A stretch of 64,000 nucleotides of DNA, taken from the NCBI RefSeq assembly GCF_001586255.1, contig NZ_CP014544.1, forward strand, positions 2,511,501 through 2,575,500, given 5' to 3'. The DNA comes from Zhongshania aliphaticivorans. GTDB lineage: Bacteria; Pseudomonadota; Gammaproteobacteria; Pseudomonadales; Spongiibacteraceae. Under the pieces are notes generated by a model that was given only the letters and a program-made list of their open reading frames with translations, ran no database searches and was not told the origin of the DNA. The position numbers and the translations under genes were made by a program. Below, piece after piece: positions 56,001-64,000 of this stretch (positions within the stretch are counted from its first letter, which is position 1; the number at the start of each line of letters is the position of its first letter).

Positions 56001-56477
56001 ATGAGTGCCAATTTAAGCCGCCAAGACGTTAATATTCTTAGTATTTTGCAATCTGATGCCAGCAAAACCTCAAGTGAGGTTGCGGATATTGTTGGCATGT
56101 CGCAGTCGCCCTGCTGGCGACGTATTAATCGAATTGAACAAGACGGCCTCATTCTCAAGAAAGTCGCAGTTCTCAATCGGCAAACACTCGGTATGGATTT
56201 GGTGGTGTTTGCCACTGTCAATTTAACAACCTCTGGCCGCCAAAATCTGGTGGAATTTGAATCGTCAGTTCGCAATTTTGACGAGGTCGTCGAGTGCTAC
56301 ACCATGACGGGGATCTGGGACTATATGTTAAAAATAATTGTGAAGGACATCCGCAATTACGAAAGTTTTGTTCGTGACCGCCTATTAGCCCTGCCAATGA
56401 TTCGCGAACTGCACTCTCATATCGCCGTAACCGAAATTAAAAACACCACCGAGTTACCACTAAAAACTCAACTTTAG
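56001..56477 (+). CDS. Lrp/AsnC-family transcriptional regulator
   Basis: From the ATG at 56001 (AAGGAA upstream) the protein has 158 residues, with an N-terminal helix-turn-helix (S-S-E-V-A-D-I-V-G-M-S-Q-S-P-C-W-R-R) and the C-terminal RAM effector domain (V-V-E-C-Y-T-M-T-G-I-W-D-Y). It resembles the feast/famine regulators that respond to amino acids. It stands alone beside the AT-rich region, which would suit autoregulation. Confidence 0.95.
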   Translation: MSANLSRQDVNILSILQSDASKTSSEVADIVGMSQSPCWRRINRIEQDGLILKKVAVLNRQTLGMDLVVFATVNLTTSGRQNLVEFESSVRNFDEVVECYTMTGIWDYMLKIIVKDIRNYESFVRDRLLALPMIRELHSHIAVTEIKNTTELPLKTQL

Positions 56478-56565
56478 TCGGGAATAGTTTTGTACGAACA
56501 AGGCAAGATTGCCAGCGCTATGCTAGCTTGTAAGGACGCATTTCTAGAATAAGCGAGTAAGGCTA

Positions 56566-57303
56566 TTGACCTGGAAGCAATTTAAAACACTGGTATTCAG
56601 CGGCATATTATCCATATATTGCAGCCAAACGTGGTCTGCAGAAGCACACAATAGCCAATCGGGCTTTTTAGATTTTAATGTTTATCCGTATCTTTCTGAT
56701 GTCGACAACGACAGTGTTTTCACCTTAAATATTGCCGCGACACTCCCCAAGCGTTTTTCCTATTTCAGCTTGCTTAATATAGGCAATCAGCCTGCCGACA
56801 AGGAGCTAGGGGACACCAGCAACTACTACACCGAACAAAATATTCGCTGGCAAATTCACGACTCATCGCCACTGGATTTAACTGTGCAGTACAATATGCG
56901 CAGCGGCGAAGACAATGATCGACTGCGATTTGGCATACGCTGGCGCATAAATGACAGCCCCGCGCTGCAATCCTTTTTCGCCAAAATCAACCTTAGCTAC
57001 GCTGTTAATTTACACGCTATTCAAATCGACGACAGCGATGCAAGGGTTTGGCAACTGGAGCATTCATTTGCGCTGCGCTTCCCCTGCCTCAGCGACCGGC
57101 TTTATTTAGCAGGATTTATCGACCACACTTTCAATGAAGACCTAGCCAGGCAGATACCGTCAAACCCGGTCGTTGCCGAAGCACAGCTTGGCTATCGCCT
57201 GATAGAAAATTTATATATCGTCAGCGAATATCGGCTCAATGAGTATCGGCGCAGCGATGTAAACAACCTCGCGATTGGCGTGGAATACAAAATAAAGTGG
57301 TGA
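56566..57303 (+). CDS. exported beta-rich protein, outer-membrane-like
   Basis: A 245-residue protein with a TTG start (AAGG nearby), a signal peptide (S-G-I-L-S-I-Y-C-S-Q-T-W-S-A near 12-25) and a mature part of alternating amphipathic strands (about 10-12) with aromatic ends, finishing in the barrel-like V-E-Y-K-I-K-W. This suggests a small outer-membrane beta-barrel. It follows the Lrp gene by 88 bases. No family is recognised. Confidence 0.65.
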   Translation: MTWKQFKTLVFSGILSIYCSQTWSAEAHNSQSGFLDFNVYPYLSDVDNDSVFTLNIAATLPKRFSYFSLLNIGNQPADKELGDTSNYYTEQNIRWQIHDSSPLDLTVQYNMRSGEDNDRLRFGIRWRINDSPALQSFFAKINLSYAVNLHAIQIDDSDARVWQLEHSFALRFPCLSDRLYLAGFIDHTFNEDLARQIPSNPVVAEAQLGYRLIENLYIVSEYRLNEYRRSDVNNLAIGVEYKIKW

Positions 57304-57319
57304 TTTCGCAGGCAGGAGC

Positions 57320-58075
57320 TTAACGCAAAAAGGCTTGGCCACCGTCAATAGGCAAGGTATGGCCGGTGATGTAACTCGCATCGGGACCACACAAAAACAC
57401 CACCACGCGGCCAACGTCTTCCTCGCAATCGCCCACGCGACCAAGGGGAACCGTACTAAGAAAGTCTTCTACGTCATCACCACCGCCTTCAACCCAGCGA
57501 CTCATTGCGGGTGACATCGCCAGGGGCATAATGCAGTTAACCCTGACATTGTCTTCGCCCCATTCACAGGCCGCAGCTCGACTCAATGCTCGAATGGCCT
57601 CTTTTGCTGCCGCGTAGGCGCCAAACCCGGCGGAGTCGGAACGCATTGCCGCGGAGCTGGCGAGATTAACAATACTGCCATCACCGCGTAAAAAGGGATA
57701 ACAGGCTTTCATAAAGCGAAAGGTGGCAAGCGGGCCAGAATCCATGCCCTCTTGGTATTCGTCATCATTTATCTCGAGGAGACGACCAAGGGGAACAATT
57801 TGAGCATTGTTGACCAGAATATCGATACTGCCAAATTCATCGACAACTTCCATTATGGCGGCGTCGATATCCTCGGCCTCGGTAACGTCACAAACAAAGG
57901 CTTGGGCCTCACCACCACGGTGGTGAATTTCAGCACAGGTGGCTTCCAACTTGGCTAATGTGCGCCCCAGCACCGCAACCACAGCGCCCTCGGCGGCGAG
58001 CGCAAGTGCAATACCAGCGCCGACTCCCTGACCACCGCCGGTGACTACCGCAACTTTATTCTCCAAAATAGCCAT
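57320..58075 (-). CDS. short-chain dehydrogenase/reductase
   Basis: From the ATG at 58075 (a GAGG lies nine bases before) it has 251 residues; an ATG fifteen bases upstream (58090) is an alternative. It has the T-G-G-G-Q-G-V-G nucleotide-binding motif, N-N-A-Q in place of N-N-A-G, and the Ser, Tyr (Y-A-A-A-K) and Lys of the active site. It lies downstream of the LuxR-type regulator and the meta-cleavage genes on the same strand. The substrate is unknown, possibly a hydroxy or keto intermediate of ring degradation. Confidence 0.88.
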   Translation of the reverse strand: MAILENKVAVVTGGGQGVGAGIALALAAEGAVVAVLGRTLAKLEATCAEIHHRGGEAQAFVCDVTEAEDIDAAIMEVVDEFGSIDILVNNAQIVPLGRLLEINDDEYQEGMDSGPLATFRFMKACYPFLRGDGSIVNLASSAAMRSDSAGFGAYAAAKEAIRALSRAAACEWGEDNVRVNCIMPLAMSPAMSRWVEGGGDDVEDFLSTVPLGRVGDCEEDVGRVVVFLCGPDASYITGHTLPIDGGQAFLR

Positions 58076-58124
58076 ATCGCCCATCCTCACTTGCCATGAA
58101 TAAGCAAACCATCACTTTCGTTAA

Positions 58125-59246
58125 CTAGTCGGCCAGCTGTGCCACACTTTTAAGAATTAGGCGCACTAATAACGTTTGGCGACTGACACCGGTTTTTGAA
58201 AAAATCGATCGCAAGTGTGTGCGAGCCGTATTGCGACTCATACCCAGCGCCGCTGAGGCCTCATCAAGGGAAAGGCCGTCAGCTAATAACAGCGATAACT
58301 GCGCTTCGGTAGGGGTAAAGCCGAAGAGCTGAATGATTACCGCCACCGGCGCTTCAGCGCCGTATTCCGGGTCGCTAATAAATATCGCCACGGTGGGTAC
58401 TGACTTCCCCTCCGACCACTCGGTCATCGGTACCGGCCGCGCAATCACGCCAAGGTCAGAAAAATCGCCGTCTCGACAAACTCGCATCGCTTCCACCACC
58501 GTGGGCTCATCCCCGACCTTATGACTGAGGATACGGTCTATGAGACGCTGGAGCTTCTTGGTTGTCGCTTGGTCTCCTAAGATTAAACGCCCATCTTCAA
58601 CCCGTACATCGGGTTCGCGAATAATCAAATGTTCGGCCATGCGATTGCAACTAAGCACCCGACCATTCTCATCTAGAATAATAGTCGCCAGCGACAAACT
58701 TTCCACTGCGCCGGCATAAAGTGCGCGTTCTGACTCAATTTTATTTAAGCGTACATGCAGGCGCAGTGCCCGCTCCAAATGAGGTAAGAGGGTATAAATT
58801 AAATCGCGATCGGCCTTGTTAAAACTTGGCGACTGCTCACCCCGCGCGACCCGTAAGCCGGCGTCCATTTCGCCAGGCACATGGATATCAACACCGAGGG
58901 AGTCGTAAAGCCCTGCCGGCTTCATACACAGATTATAAAGTTCGCTCTCTAGCCAGTTCTCACCGGGCACGAGTTCCATTAAACTTTTCACTTCGCCGGG
59001 CCGCAACGACTGAAACGGATCCATAGCGAAAAGACGCTCTTGATAGCGAGCAATACCTTCCAAATTGCCTCCCACCACCCTCAGCACCCCCAAACCCTTC
59101 TCCGAGGGTGGATTCAGCACCAAAGTCACCGATACGGCGCCCATCAGCTTACACAACACTGACAGAAAATCCTGCCACGGCTCCTCCTCGAGCGGCCCCT
59201 GATAGATTGTGGCAATAATTTCATCAAATGCGGGATCAATAAGCAT
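58125..59246 (-). CDS. LuxR-family transcriptional regulator with PAS-like N-terminus
   Basis: The 373-residue protein has a PAS/GAF-like region (about 5-300; the segment S-L-A-T-I-I-L-D-E-N-G-R-V-L-S-C-N is a PAS-type core) and a C-terminal LuxR helix-turn-helix (F-T-P-T-E-A-Q-L-S-L-L-L-A-D-G-L-S-L...N-T-A-R-T-H-L-R-S-I-F-S-K). Regulators of this architecture, such as TeiR of Comamonas, control steroid degradation. It lies beside the meta-cleavage genes, so a role as their regulator is plausible but not shown. Confidence 0.9.
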   Translation of the reverse strand: MLIDPAFDEIIATIYQGPLEEEPWQDFLSVLCKLMGAVSVTLVLNPPSEKGLGVLRVVGGNLEGIARYQERLFAMDPFQSLRPGEVKSLMELVPGENWLESELYNLCMKPAGLYDSLGVDIHVPGEMDAGLRVARGEQSPSFNKADRDLIYTLLPHLERALRLHVRLNKIESERALYAGAVESLSLATIILDENGRVLSCNRMAEHLIIREPDVRVEDGRLILGDQATTKKLQRLIDRILSHKVGDEPTVVEAMRVCRDGDFSDLGVIARPVPMTEWSEGKSVPTVAIFISDPEYGAEAPVAVIIQLFGFTPTEAQLSLLLADGLSLDEASAALGMSRNTARTHLRSIFSKTGVSRQTLLVRLILKSVAQLAD

Positions 59247-59327
59247 AACGGAATGAACGACCCTTCTTATATGTTTGGGCCGCTAGTATAACCGAGAACA
59301 ATGAACAGGAAAGTGCTAGCGCGCCGA

Positions 59328-59357
59328 CTCCTCGACACTTCGCTGTTTGTCGAGGAG
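59328..59357. other. 10 bp hairpin downstream of the aldolase gene
   Basis: CTCCTCGACA / TGTCGAGGAG with a 10-base loop lies in the 140-base gap between the aldolase and LuxR genes. No T run follows on either strand, so it may be a processing or attenuation structure, or a regulator site, rather than a terminator. Confidence 0.4.
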
Positions 59358-59386
59358 CATAAGCTGTGCGGCGAGCGTTTAGAGAC

Positions 59387-60415
59387 TTAAATTAAACCGC
59401 GCGCCTTCGCCATATCCAGCGCCAAATCCTCAATCATATCCTCCTGCCCGCCGACCGTGCGGCGCTTGCCAAGCTCAACCAGAATATCACGGGATGACAC
59501 CCCGTATTTTTCAGCCGCGCGCTTGGCAAACAGCAAGAACGAGGAGTAAACACCAGCATAACCTAAGGTCAGCGAATCTCGGTCAATTCTTATTGGACTA
59601 TCCATGATGGGGGTAACCAAATCCTCGGCAACATCCATAATTTTATAGAGATCAATACCGTGATTTACCCCCATACGGTCCATAACGGCCACCAAGACCT
59701 CCAGCGGTGTATTCCCTGCACCGGCCCCCAAGCCTGCCACCGAGCCGTCGATGCGGTTCGCACCCGCCTCGACCGCTACCAGCGAGTTCATCACCCCTAA
59801 ACTGAGATTGTGATGAGCGTGAAACCCAAGCTCAGTCTCGGGCTTAAGCTCCCGACGCAATAGCGCAATGCGCTCCTTAACCTGGTCTGGCAATAAATAA
59901 CCTGCAGAATCCGTGCAATAAATACAATTAGCACCAAATGACTCCATGAGCTTAGCCTGCTCGACAATTTGCTCGGCCTCGATCATATGGGTCATCATTA
60001 AGAAGCCGACGGTATCGAGGCCCATCTGGGCCGCCATGCCAATATGCTGCTCTGAAACATCGGCTTCGGTGCAGTGGGTGGCAACCCGAATGGTTGTTAC
60101 GCCCAAATCTGCGGCCATCTTCAAGTGATCAACCGTGCCAATACCCGGCAGCAATAAGGCCGAAATTTTCGCGTTTTTTACAACGCCAATCACGGCTTTG
60201 AGGTATTCTTCGTCGCTGTGAGCGGGGAAGCCATAATTCACTGAAGCGCCGCCCAAGCCGTCGCCGTGGGTCACTTCAATTAGCGGCATACCCGCCTCAT
60301 CTAAGCCCCGAGCAATGCTCTTCATTTCGTCCAAGGAGATTTGGTGCTGTTTGGCGTGCATGCCATCGCGCAGGCACATATCGTGTAAAACGACTTTTTT
60401 ACCGCGTAAATCCAT
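59387..60415 (-). CDS. 4-hydroxy-2-oxovalerate aldolase
   Basis: The 342-residue aldolase of the HMGL-like TIM-barrel family has the L-R-D-G motif at residues 15-18 and the metal-binding H-A-H-H-N (near 198-202). It splits 4-hydroxy-2-oxoacids into pyruvate and an aldehyde and forms a channelling complex with the acetaldehyde dehydrogenase, whose gene ends 12 bases upstream. Family members include BphI, TesG and HsaF. It is the last gene of the lower meta-cleavage set. Confidence 0.95.
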   Translation of the reverse strand: MDLRGKKVVLHDMCLRDGMHAKQHQISLDEMKSIARGLDEAGMPLIEVTHGDGLGGASVNYGFPAHSDEEYLKAVIGVVKNAKISALLLPGIGTVDHLKMAADLGVTTIRVATHCTEADVSEQHIGMAAQMGLDTVGFLMMTHMIEAEQIVEQAKLMESFGANCIYCTDSAGYLLPDQVKERIALLRRELKPETELGFHAHHNLSLGVMNSLVAVEAGANRIDGSVAGLGAGAGNTPLEVLVAVMDRMGVNHGIDLYKIMDVAEDLVTPIMDSPIRIDRDSLTLGYAGVYSSFLLFAKRAAEKYGVSSRDILVELGKRRTVGGQEDMIEDLALDMAKARGLI

Positions 60416-60427
60416 TATCGTATCCCC

Positions 60428-61342
60428 TTAAGCAGCCGTCGGCTTTAATGTTAAACGGCCAGCCAATATTTCTTCGGCAAACATTTCAGCGGTGCGCAAA
60501 CCCGCTGCAGTCATAATGTCGAGATTACCCGCGTATTTAGGCAAAAAGTCGCCAAGCCCCTCAACTTCCATAAAAATGGAGACCCGATTGCCTTCGAACA
60601 CTGGGCCATTTTTAAGGCGGTAACCGGGTACGTATTTTTGCACTTCAGCAACCATGGCATGTACTGAGGCCGTTATTGCGGCCTGATCGGGCGTATCAAC
60701 TGTTAGGCAATGGATAGTGTCACGCATCATCAATGGCGGCTCAGCAGGGTTGATGACAATAATCGCCTTACCTTTGGTCGCGCCGCCCACTTGCTCAACC
60801 GCGCCAGCCGTTGTGCGGGTAAATTCATCAATATTTTTGCGAGTGCCTGGCCCAACAGAACGCGAACTCACCGTGGCGACAATCTCGCCATAGCTCACTT
60901 TTTGTACCCGTGACACCGCCGCTACCATTGGTATGGTTGCCTGGCCGCCGCACGTCACCATATTGACGTTCATGCAGCCCTCGGCAAGCGCGTCATTCAA
61001 ATTAACCGGCGGCACGCAGTAGGGACCAATGGCCGCGGGCGTCAAATCAATCATGAGAGCGCCCTGTTCATTTACCTTGCGCGAATTCTCCGCGTGAACA
61101 TAGGCTGACGTTGCATCAAAGCAAATCTGCACACCATCTGCGCGCATCGTTGGCACCATACCGTCAACACCCGCAGAGGTGACCTTTAAGCCCATGTCAG
61201 CGGCCCGCGTTAAACCCGGTGAATCTGGATCAACACCCACCATCCACACCGGCTCGATAAATTCAGAGCGAAGTGCTTTCATCAATAAATCAGTGCCAAT
61301 ATTGCCCGGACCGATTATTGCTGCCTTAATTTTTTCAGCCAT
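60428..61342 (-). CDS. acetaldehyde dehydrogenase (acylating)
   Basis: A 304-residue protein with the NAD-binding G-P-G-N-I-G-T-D motif near 11-18 and the catalytic Cys131 in V-T-C-G-G-Q-A-T. It turns acetaldehyde (or propionaldehyde) to the acyl-CoA, taking it straight from the aldolase partner. Relatives are BphJ, TesF and HsaG. It follows the hydratase gene by 44 bases. Confidence 0.95.
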   Translation of the reverse strand: MAEKIKAAIIGPGNIGTDLLMKALRSEFIEPVWMVGVDPDSPGLTRAADMGLKVTSAGVDGMVPTMRADGVQICFDATSAYVHAENSRKVNEQGALMIDLTPAAIGPYCVPPVNLNDALAEGCMNVNMVTCGGQATIPMVAAVSRVQKVSYGEIVATVSSRSVGPGTRKNIDEFTRTTAGAVEQVGGATKGKAIIVINPAEPPLMMRDTIHCLTVDTPDQAAITASVHAMVAEVQKYVPGYRLKNGPVFEGNRVSIFMEVEGLGDFLPKYAGNLDIMTAAGLRTAEMFAEEILAGRLTLKPTAA

Positions 61343-61386
61343 TATTGTTAACTCTCATAGTAAATTCAGGTGCCGTTGATATGTAA

Positions 61387-62175
61387 TTACACAAACTGCA
61401 CAGCGGCGCGACCAATTCCGTGTAACTCCATGGTCATTTTGTCGCCAGCTTGAACGGGCTCAAGTGGCACGAGTGAACCCGACAAAATAACCTCGCCGGC
61501 TTTAAAGGGAATCCCAAAGCGGCCCAAGGTATTCGCTAGCCAGGCCACTGCCGTGAGTGGGTTGCCCTGCACTGCACTACCCAGACCTTCACTGAGCAAC
61601 TCGCCATTTTTCCACACGGTAATTTTTAAATTGGGTAAATCCAAACCCTTCGGGTCTGCGCTGCTATCGCCAAGCACATAAACACCGCAAGAAGCATTGT
61701 CAGCAACCGTGTCTTGGATTTGAATTTTCCAATCGCTAATACGCGAATCGACAATTTCAAAACACGGCATAATACATTCGGTAGCGGCCAAAACATCGGC
61801 CTCGGTGACGCCGGGGCCCTGTAGGTCGGCTTTGAGCTTAAAACCAATTTCGGCTTCTGCGCGAGGCTGAATCATATTACCGGCAACCGGCACATCGGCG
61901 CCGTTGGCGTACGCCATCGCATCAGTTAAAAAGCCAAAATCAGGTTGATGAACACCGAGCATGTCCTGTACTACTTTGCTGGTCACCCCGATTTTTTTAC
62001 CAACCACCACTTCGCCGTCATCTTCTAGACGACGCTTTAGCATCTGCAGAGAAATATAATAGGCATCATCAAGCGTAATACCTGGCGCTTGCTCAGTGAG
62101 CGGTGAGATAGGCTGAAAGCTGCGCATTGCGGTATACAAGGCATTACCCAGCGCTTCAATTTCTTGTTTGTGCAT
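61387..62175 (-). CDS. 2-keto-4-pentenoate hydratase
   Basis: The 262-residue protein of the FAH-related hydratase family begins M-H-K-Q-E-I-E-A-L-G-N and has the G-K-K-I-G-V-T-S-K loop and the acidic metal site (E-A-E-I-G-F-K...E-I-V-D-S-R). It hydrates 2-hydroxypenta-2,4-dienoate to 4-hydroxy-2-oxovalerate, the substrate of the aldolase. One base separates it from the hydrolase gene, so they are translationally linked. Relatives: BphH, TesE, HsaE. Confidence 0.94.
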   Translation of the reverse strand: MHKQEIEALGNALYTAMRSFQPISPLTEQAPGITLDDAYYISLQMLKRRLEDDGEVVVGKKIGVTSKVVQDMLGVHQPDFGFLTDAMAYANGADVPVAGNMIQPRAEAEIGFKLKADLQGPGVTEADVLAATECIMPCFEIVDSRISDWKIQIQDTVADNASCGVYVLGDSSADPKGLDLPNLKITVWKNGELLSEGLGSAVQGNPLTAVAWLANTLGRFGIPFKAGEVILSGSLVPLEPVQAGDKMTMELHGIGRAAVQFV

Positions 62176-62176
62176 A

Positions 62177-63010
62177 TTAATTATTTCTCAAAAAATCGGC
62201 GGTATTGCGATTAAACATGTCCCGGTGTTCCACCATGACCCAGTGGCCACACTCAGAAACTAGGGTTAAACGAATATGGCGACAATTTTTGGCGAGGGTT
62301 TGTATGCCGGTTTCCGGCATCATTTGTTCATTCACGCCCCAAAATGCCAAAACTGGACATTCGATTTCTTGGAGGCGAGACGCCATATTGGGCACCACCA
62401 TCGAGGTGATAACTTGGCTATTTTGTTGTTGAAATATGCCCCAGCGCTCATTAATAAGCTGTTGGTCAACGATGCTATCGTCGTACACCAAGCCCCGGCG
62501 AATAAAGTCCTCTAAGCGCTCTGGCGCCATCGGCCCAGAGGTGAAGACCTCCTTCATCACCTGCATACCGGGCATATGAAAATAATCTGCCTGTTCCTCA
62601 ATACCACCCGGCGCCATCAGTACCAATTTATCCACACAGGCGGGGTTGTCTAAGGTGTATTTAATGGCAATGGCACCGCCTAAAGAGTTGCCAATGAGAA
62701 CACAGCGTTCAACATCAAGCTGGGCGAGTAATTGCTGAATGCATTCAACAAAAAAATCCAAGTGATATTGCACATCGTCGGGCTTATCGGAATAACCATA
62801 GCCAATAAGATCCGGCACGATGACGCGAAAGCCTTGGTCAACTAAATAAGGGTAGTTGTACTTGAAATTACTGTGCCCGCTTGCGCCGCTGCCGCTGCCG
62901 TGTAGAAATACCACAATAGGCCCAGCGCCTTGATCCAAGTAGTGAATACGCTGGCCATTCGCTAGCGTGGCATACTGACCCTCTGGTAAACCCGCGATCT
63001 GTAATGCCAT
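62177..63010 (-). CDS. alpha/beta hydrolase, meta-cleavage-product hydrolase type
   Basis: From the ATG at 63010 (GGGGAGA upstream) it has 277 residues. The nucleophile S109 lies in G-N-S-L-G-G and the His in E-C-G-H-W (H256). The catalytic acid position in W-G-V-N-E-Q reads Glu228 where most meta-cleavage hydrolases have Asp. The place immediately before the hydratase, aldehyde dehydrogenase and aldolase supports the C-C bond hydrolase role (BphD, TesD, HsaD). It differs enough that a related ester hydrolase cannot be excluded. Confidence 0.88.
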   Translation of the reverse strand: MALQIAGLPEGQYATLANGQRIHYLDQGAGPIVVFLHGSGSGASGHSNFKYNYPYLVDQGFRVIVPDLIGYGYSDKPDDVQYHLDFFVECIQQLLAQLDVERCVLIGNSLGGAIAIKYTLDNPACVDKLVLMAPGGIEEQADYFHMPGMQVMKEVFTSGPMAPERLEDFIRRGLVYDDSIVDQQLINERWGIFQQQNSQVITSMVVPNMASRLQEIECPVLAFWGVNEQMMPETGIQTLAKNCRHIRLTLVSECGHWVMVEHRDMFNRNTADFLRNN

Positions 63011-63149
63011 TTTGATGTTCTCCCCGCTTATAGGAGACCATGCCAAACCACGCTGGGCCAACACCGTCTCACCGCTATTTTAGAGGAGGGATTTTACCGA
63101 ATTGCCCCGCGCTCCCTAATACCCCATATGGACGACAGTTCGCCGCACG

Positions 63150-64000
63150 CTATTGAATAACAACGTCGCCAAACTCGGTAACTCCGCCAAAAATGGCGCG
63201 TGGCGACGGCGGCTGCCGACCATCAATATCGACGACGCCGTAGTGCTCGCCAAGCTCTGCGGCCATACACACTTTGCCGCTGTATTGCATACGCTGAGGA
63301 TCTTGAGAGAGCGCAGCGATAACCCGACCGCTGTATTCTGGCGATTCGGCTATCGCCAACATGTGGCCATATAATTCAGGCTGGGCATCAATAGCGGCCA
63401 TTGTTCTCTCTGTTTTTAAAATTCCCATCCACAAGGCAACTACCGCCACATCGTAGGCTTTAAAATCCACCGCCATATCGTGGGCCATTTTATCGACGGC
63501 GGCCTTGCCCGCGCCATACGCAGGACCATGCAAATAACTGCGGCCACCGGGTGACGAGGTATTAATGATCAGCCCCCTTGTGCTTTTCAAGAGCAGTGGC
63601 GCCGCAAAATAGCTCGCCACATAAGTCGAACGCAGGCCAACATCTAAAAGCGCCTGTAATGCTAAAGGCTTCTCCCAAAAAGGCCCGGCGATGGTTAAAC
63701 CGTCGGGAACACACAGTGCATTGTTAACTAAGAGATCGAGACGACCCTGTTCGGCGGCTATTTGTGCAAAAAGTGATTCGACCTGACTGTCGTCTGCATG
63801 GTCGCACACCACCGGAATTCCTCGGCCACCGCGGCGGCTAACTTCCTCGGCAGTCGCAAATACCGTGCCCGGCAGTGACGCCTCGCCTTCCTTAGCACTG
63901 CGCCCAGTAACATATACCGTGGCCCCAGCATCACCCAAAGCGAGCGCGATACCCTTCCCTGCACCACGACTGGCCCCAGTGACCAAAGCTATTAAGGTAT
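63150..64000 (-). CDS. SDR of the DHRS1 type (5' end beyond the window)
   Basis: The reading frame is open to the right edge (T-L-I-A-L-V-T-G-A-S-R-G-A-G-K-G), so the start lies outside. It has the N-terminal Rossmann motif, N-N-A-L-C, the catalytic Ser (S-S-P-G-G), Tyr and Lys (P-A-Y-G-A-G-K) and then V-A-L-W-M-G-I. The sequence is most like DHRS1, a mammalian SDR that reduces steroids and other carbonyls. It precedes the hydrolase by about 140 bases and would act in the same pathway. Confidence 0.85.
   Translation of the reverse strand, partial: TLIALVTGASRGAGKGIALALGDAGATVYVTGRSAKEGEASLPGTVFATAEEVSRRGGRGIPVVCDHADDSQVESLFAQIAAEQGRLDLLVNNALCVPDGLTIAGPFWEKPLALQALLDVGLRSTYVASYFAAPLLLKSTRGLIINTSSPGGRSYLHGPAYGAGKAAVDKMAHDMAVDFKAYDVAVVALWMGILKTERTMAAIDAQPELYGHMLAIAESPEYSGRVIAALSQDPQRMQYSGKVCMAAELGEHYGVVDIDGRQPPSPRAIFGGVTEFGDVVIQ

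Noticed and set aside
1-64000. CRISPR array, insertion sequence, prophage or rRNA
   Set aside because: No regularly spaced repeats, transposase or integrase genes, phage structural genes or rRNA-like sequence were seen.

Overview
The window looks like a chromosomal segment of a marine-type gammaproteobacterium. Gene content resembles the Cellvibrionales/Spongiibacteraceae, but this is inferred from gene content and arrangement, not from a marker gene. Support comes from the pepA-holC-valS and lptFG arrangement, a Pseudomonas-type EF-P next to its rhamnosyltransferase EarP, a FleQ-like regulator, and dense acyl-CoA and meta-cleavage catabolic genes. There are no insertion sequences, phage genes, CRISPR arrays or rRNA. 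One tRNA (Arg, CCT anticodon) is present.

Layout. 1-2.3 kb: two-component pair (kinase cut by the window edge), a small exported protein and an RDD membrane protein. 2.3-10 kb: lptG/lptF divergent from pepA-holC-(conserved small gene)-valS. 10.3-16 kb: two cold-shock-domain genes (one membrane anchored) flanking a large PAS sensor kinase, then slyX, a SUI1-family gene and a fleQ-like gene with two FleQ-box-like sites in its own upstream region. 16.1-22.1 kb: xanthine phosphoribosyltransferase, tRNA-Arg, a three-gene TonB receptor / YfiR / histidine kinase operon, and an AraC regulator. 22.2-29.6 kb: a catabolic operon (thiolase-like, SDR, APH-type kinase, acyl-CoA dehydrogenase, histidine phosphatase) with LysR and AraC regulators. 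30-33 kb: a short secreted-leader ORF ending in an R-A-P-P arrest-type motif, followed by a fused secDF. 33.2-40.7 kb: fadB/fadA-like genes, acyl-CoA ligase, esterase and small proteins. 40.9-49.5 kb: housekeeping (DUF2058, recQ, GAF/degenerate GGDEF, YebC-like, DUF3010, glutaminase, efp, earP). 49.6-55.2 kb: an aa3-type cytochrome oxidase operon with a subunit II carrying two cytochrome c domains and two subunit III-like genes. 55.2-56 kb: a long AT-rich gene-free stretch. 56-64 kb: Lrp regulator, barrel-like protein, SDR, LuxR-type regulator, and a hydrolase-hydratase-acetaldehyde dehydrogenase-aldolase meta-cleavage lower pathway, with a DHRS1-like SDR cut by the right edge.

The most striking signal is at 30.07-30.61 kb. 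A 139-codon ORF with an N-terminal signal-peptide-like segment ends in N-P-R-A-P-P-S-R-L, directly upstream of secDF. The bases encoding the R-A region can pair, over 11 bp with one bulge, with the secDF ribosome-binding site. A ribosome arrested at R-A-P-P would open that stem. This is the architecture of a secretion-monitoring arrest peptide (VemP / ApdA / ApdP class) controlling SecDF synthesis.

The second system of interest is the TonB receptor-YfiR-kinase operon. The kinase seems to carry the same type of periplasmic sensor as the YfiR target YfiN, which suggests YfiR-type control of a phosphorelay instead of a diguanylate cyclase.
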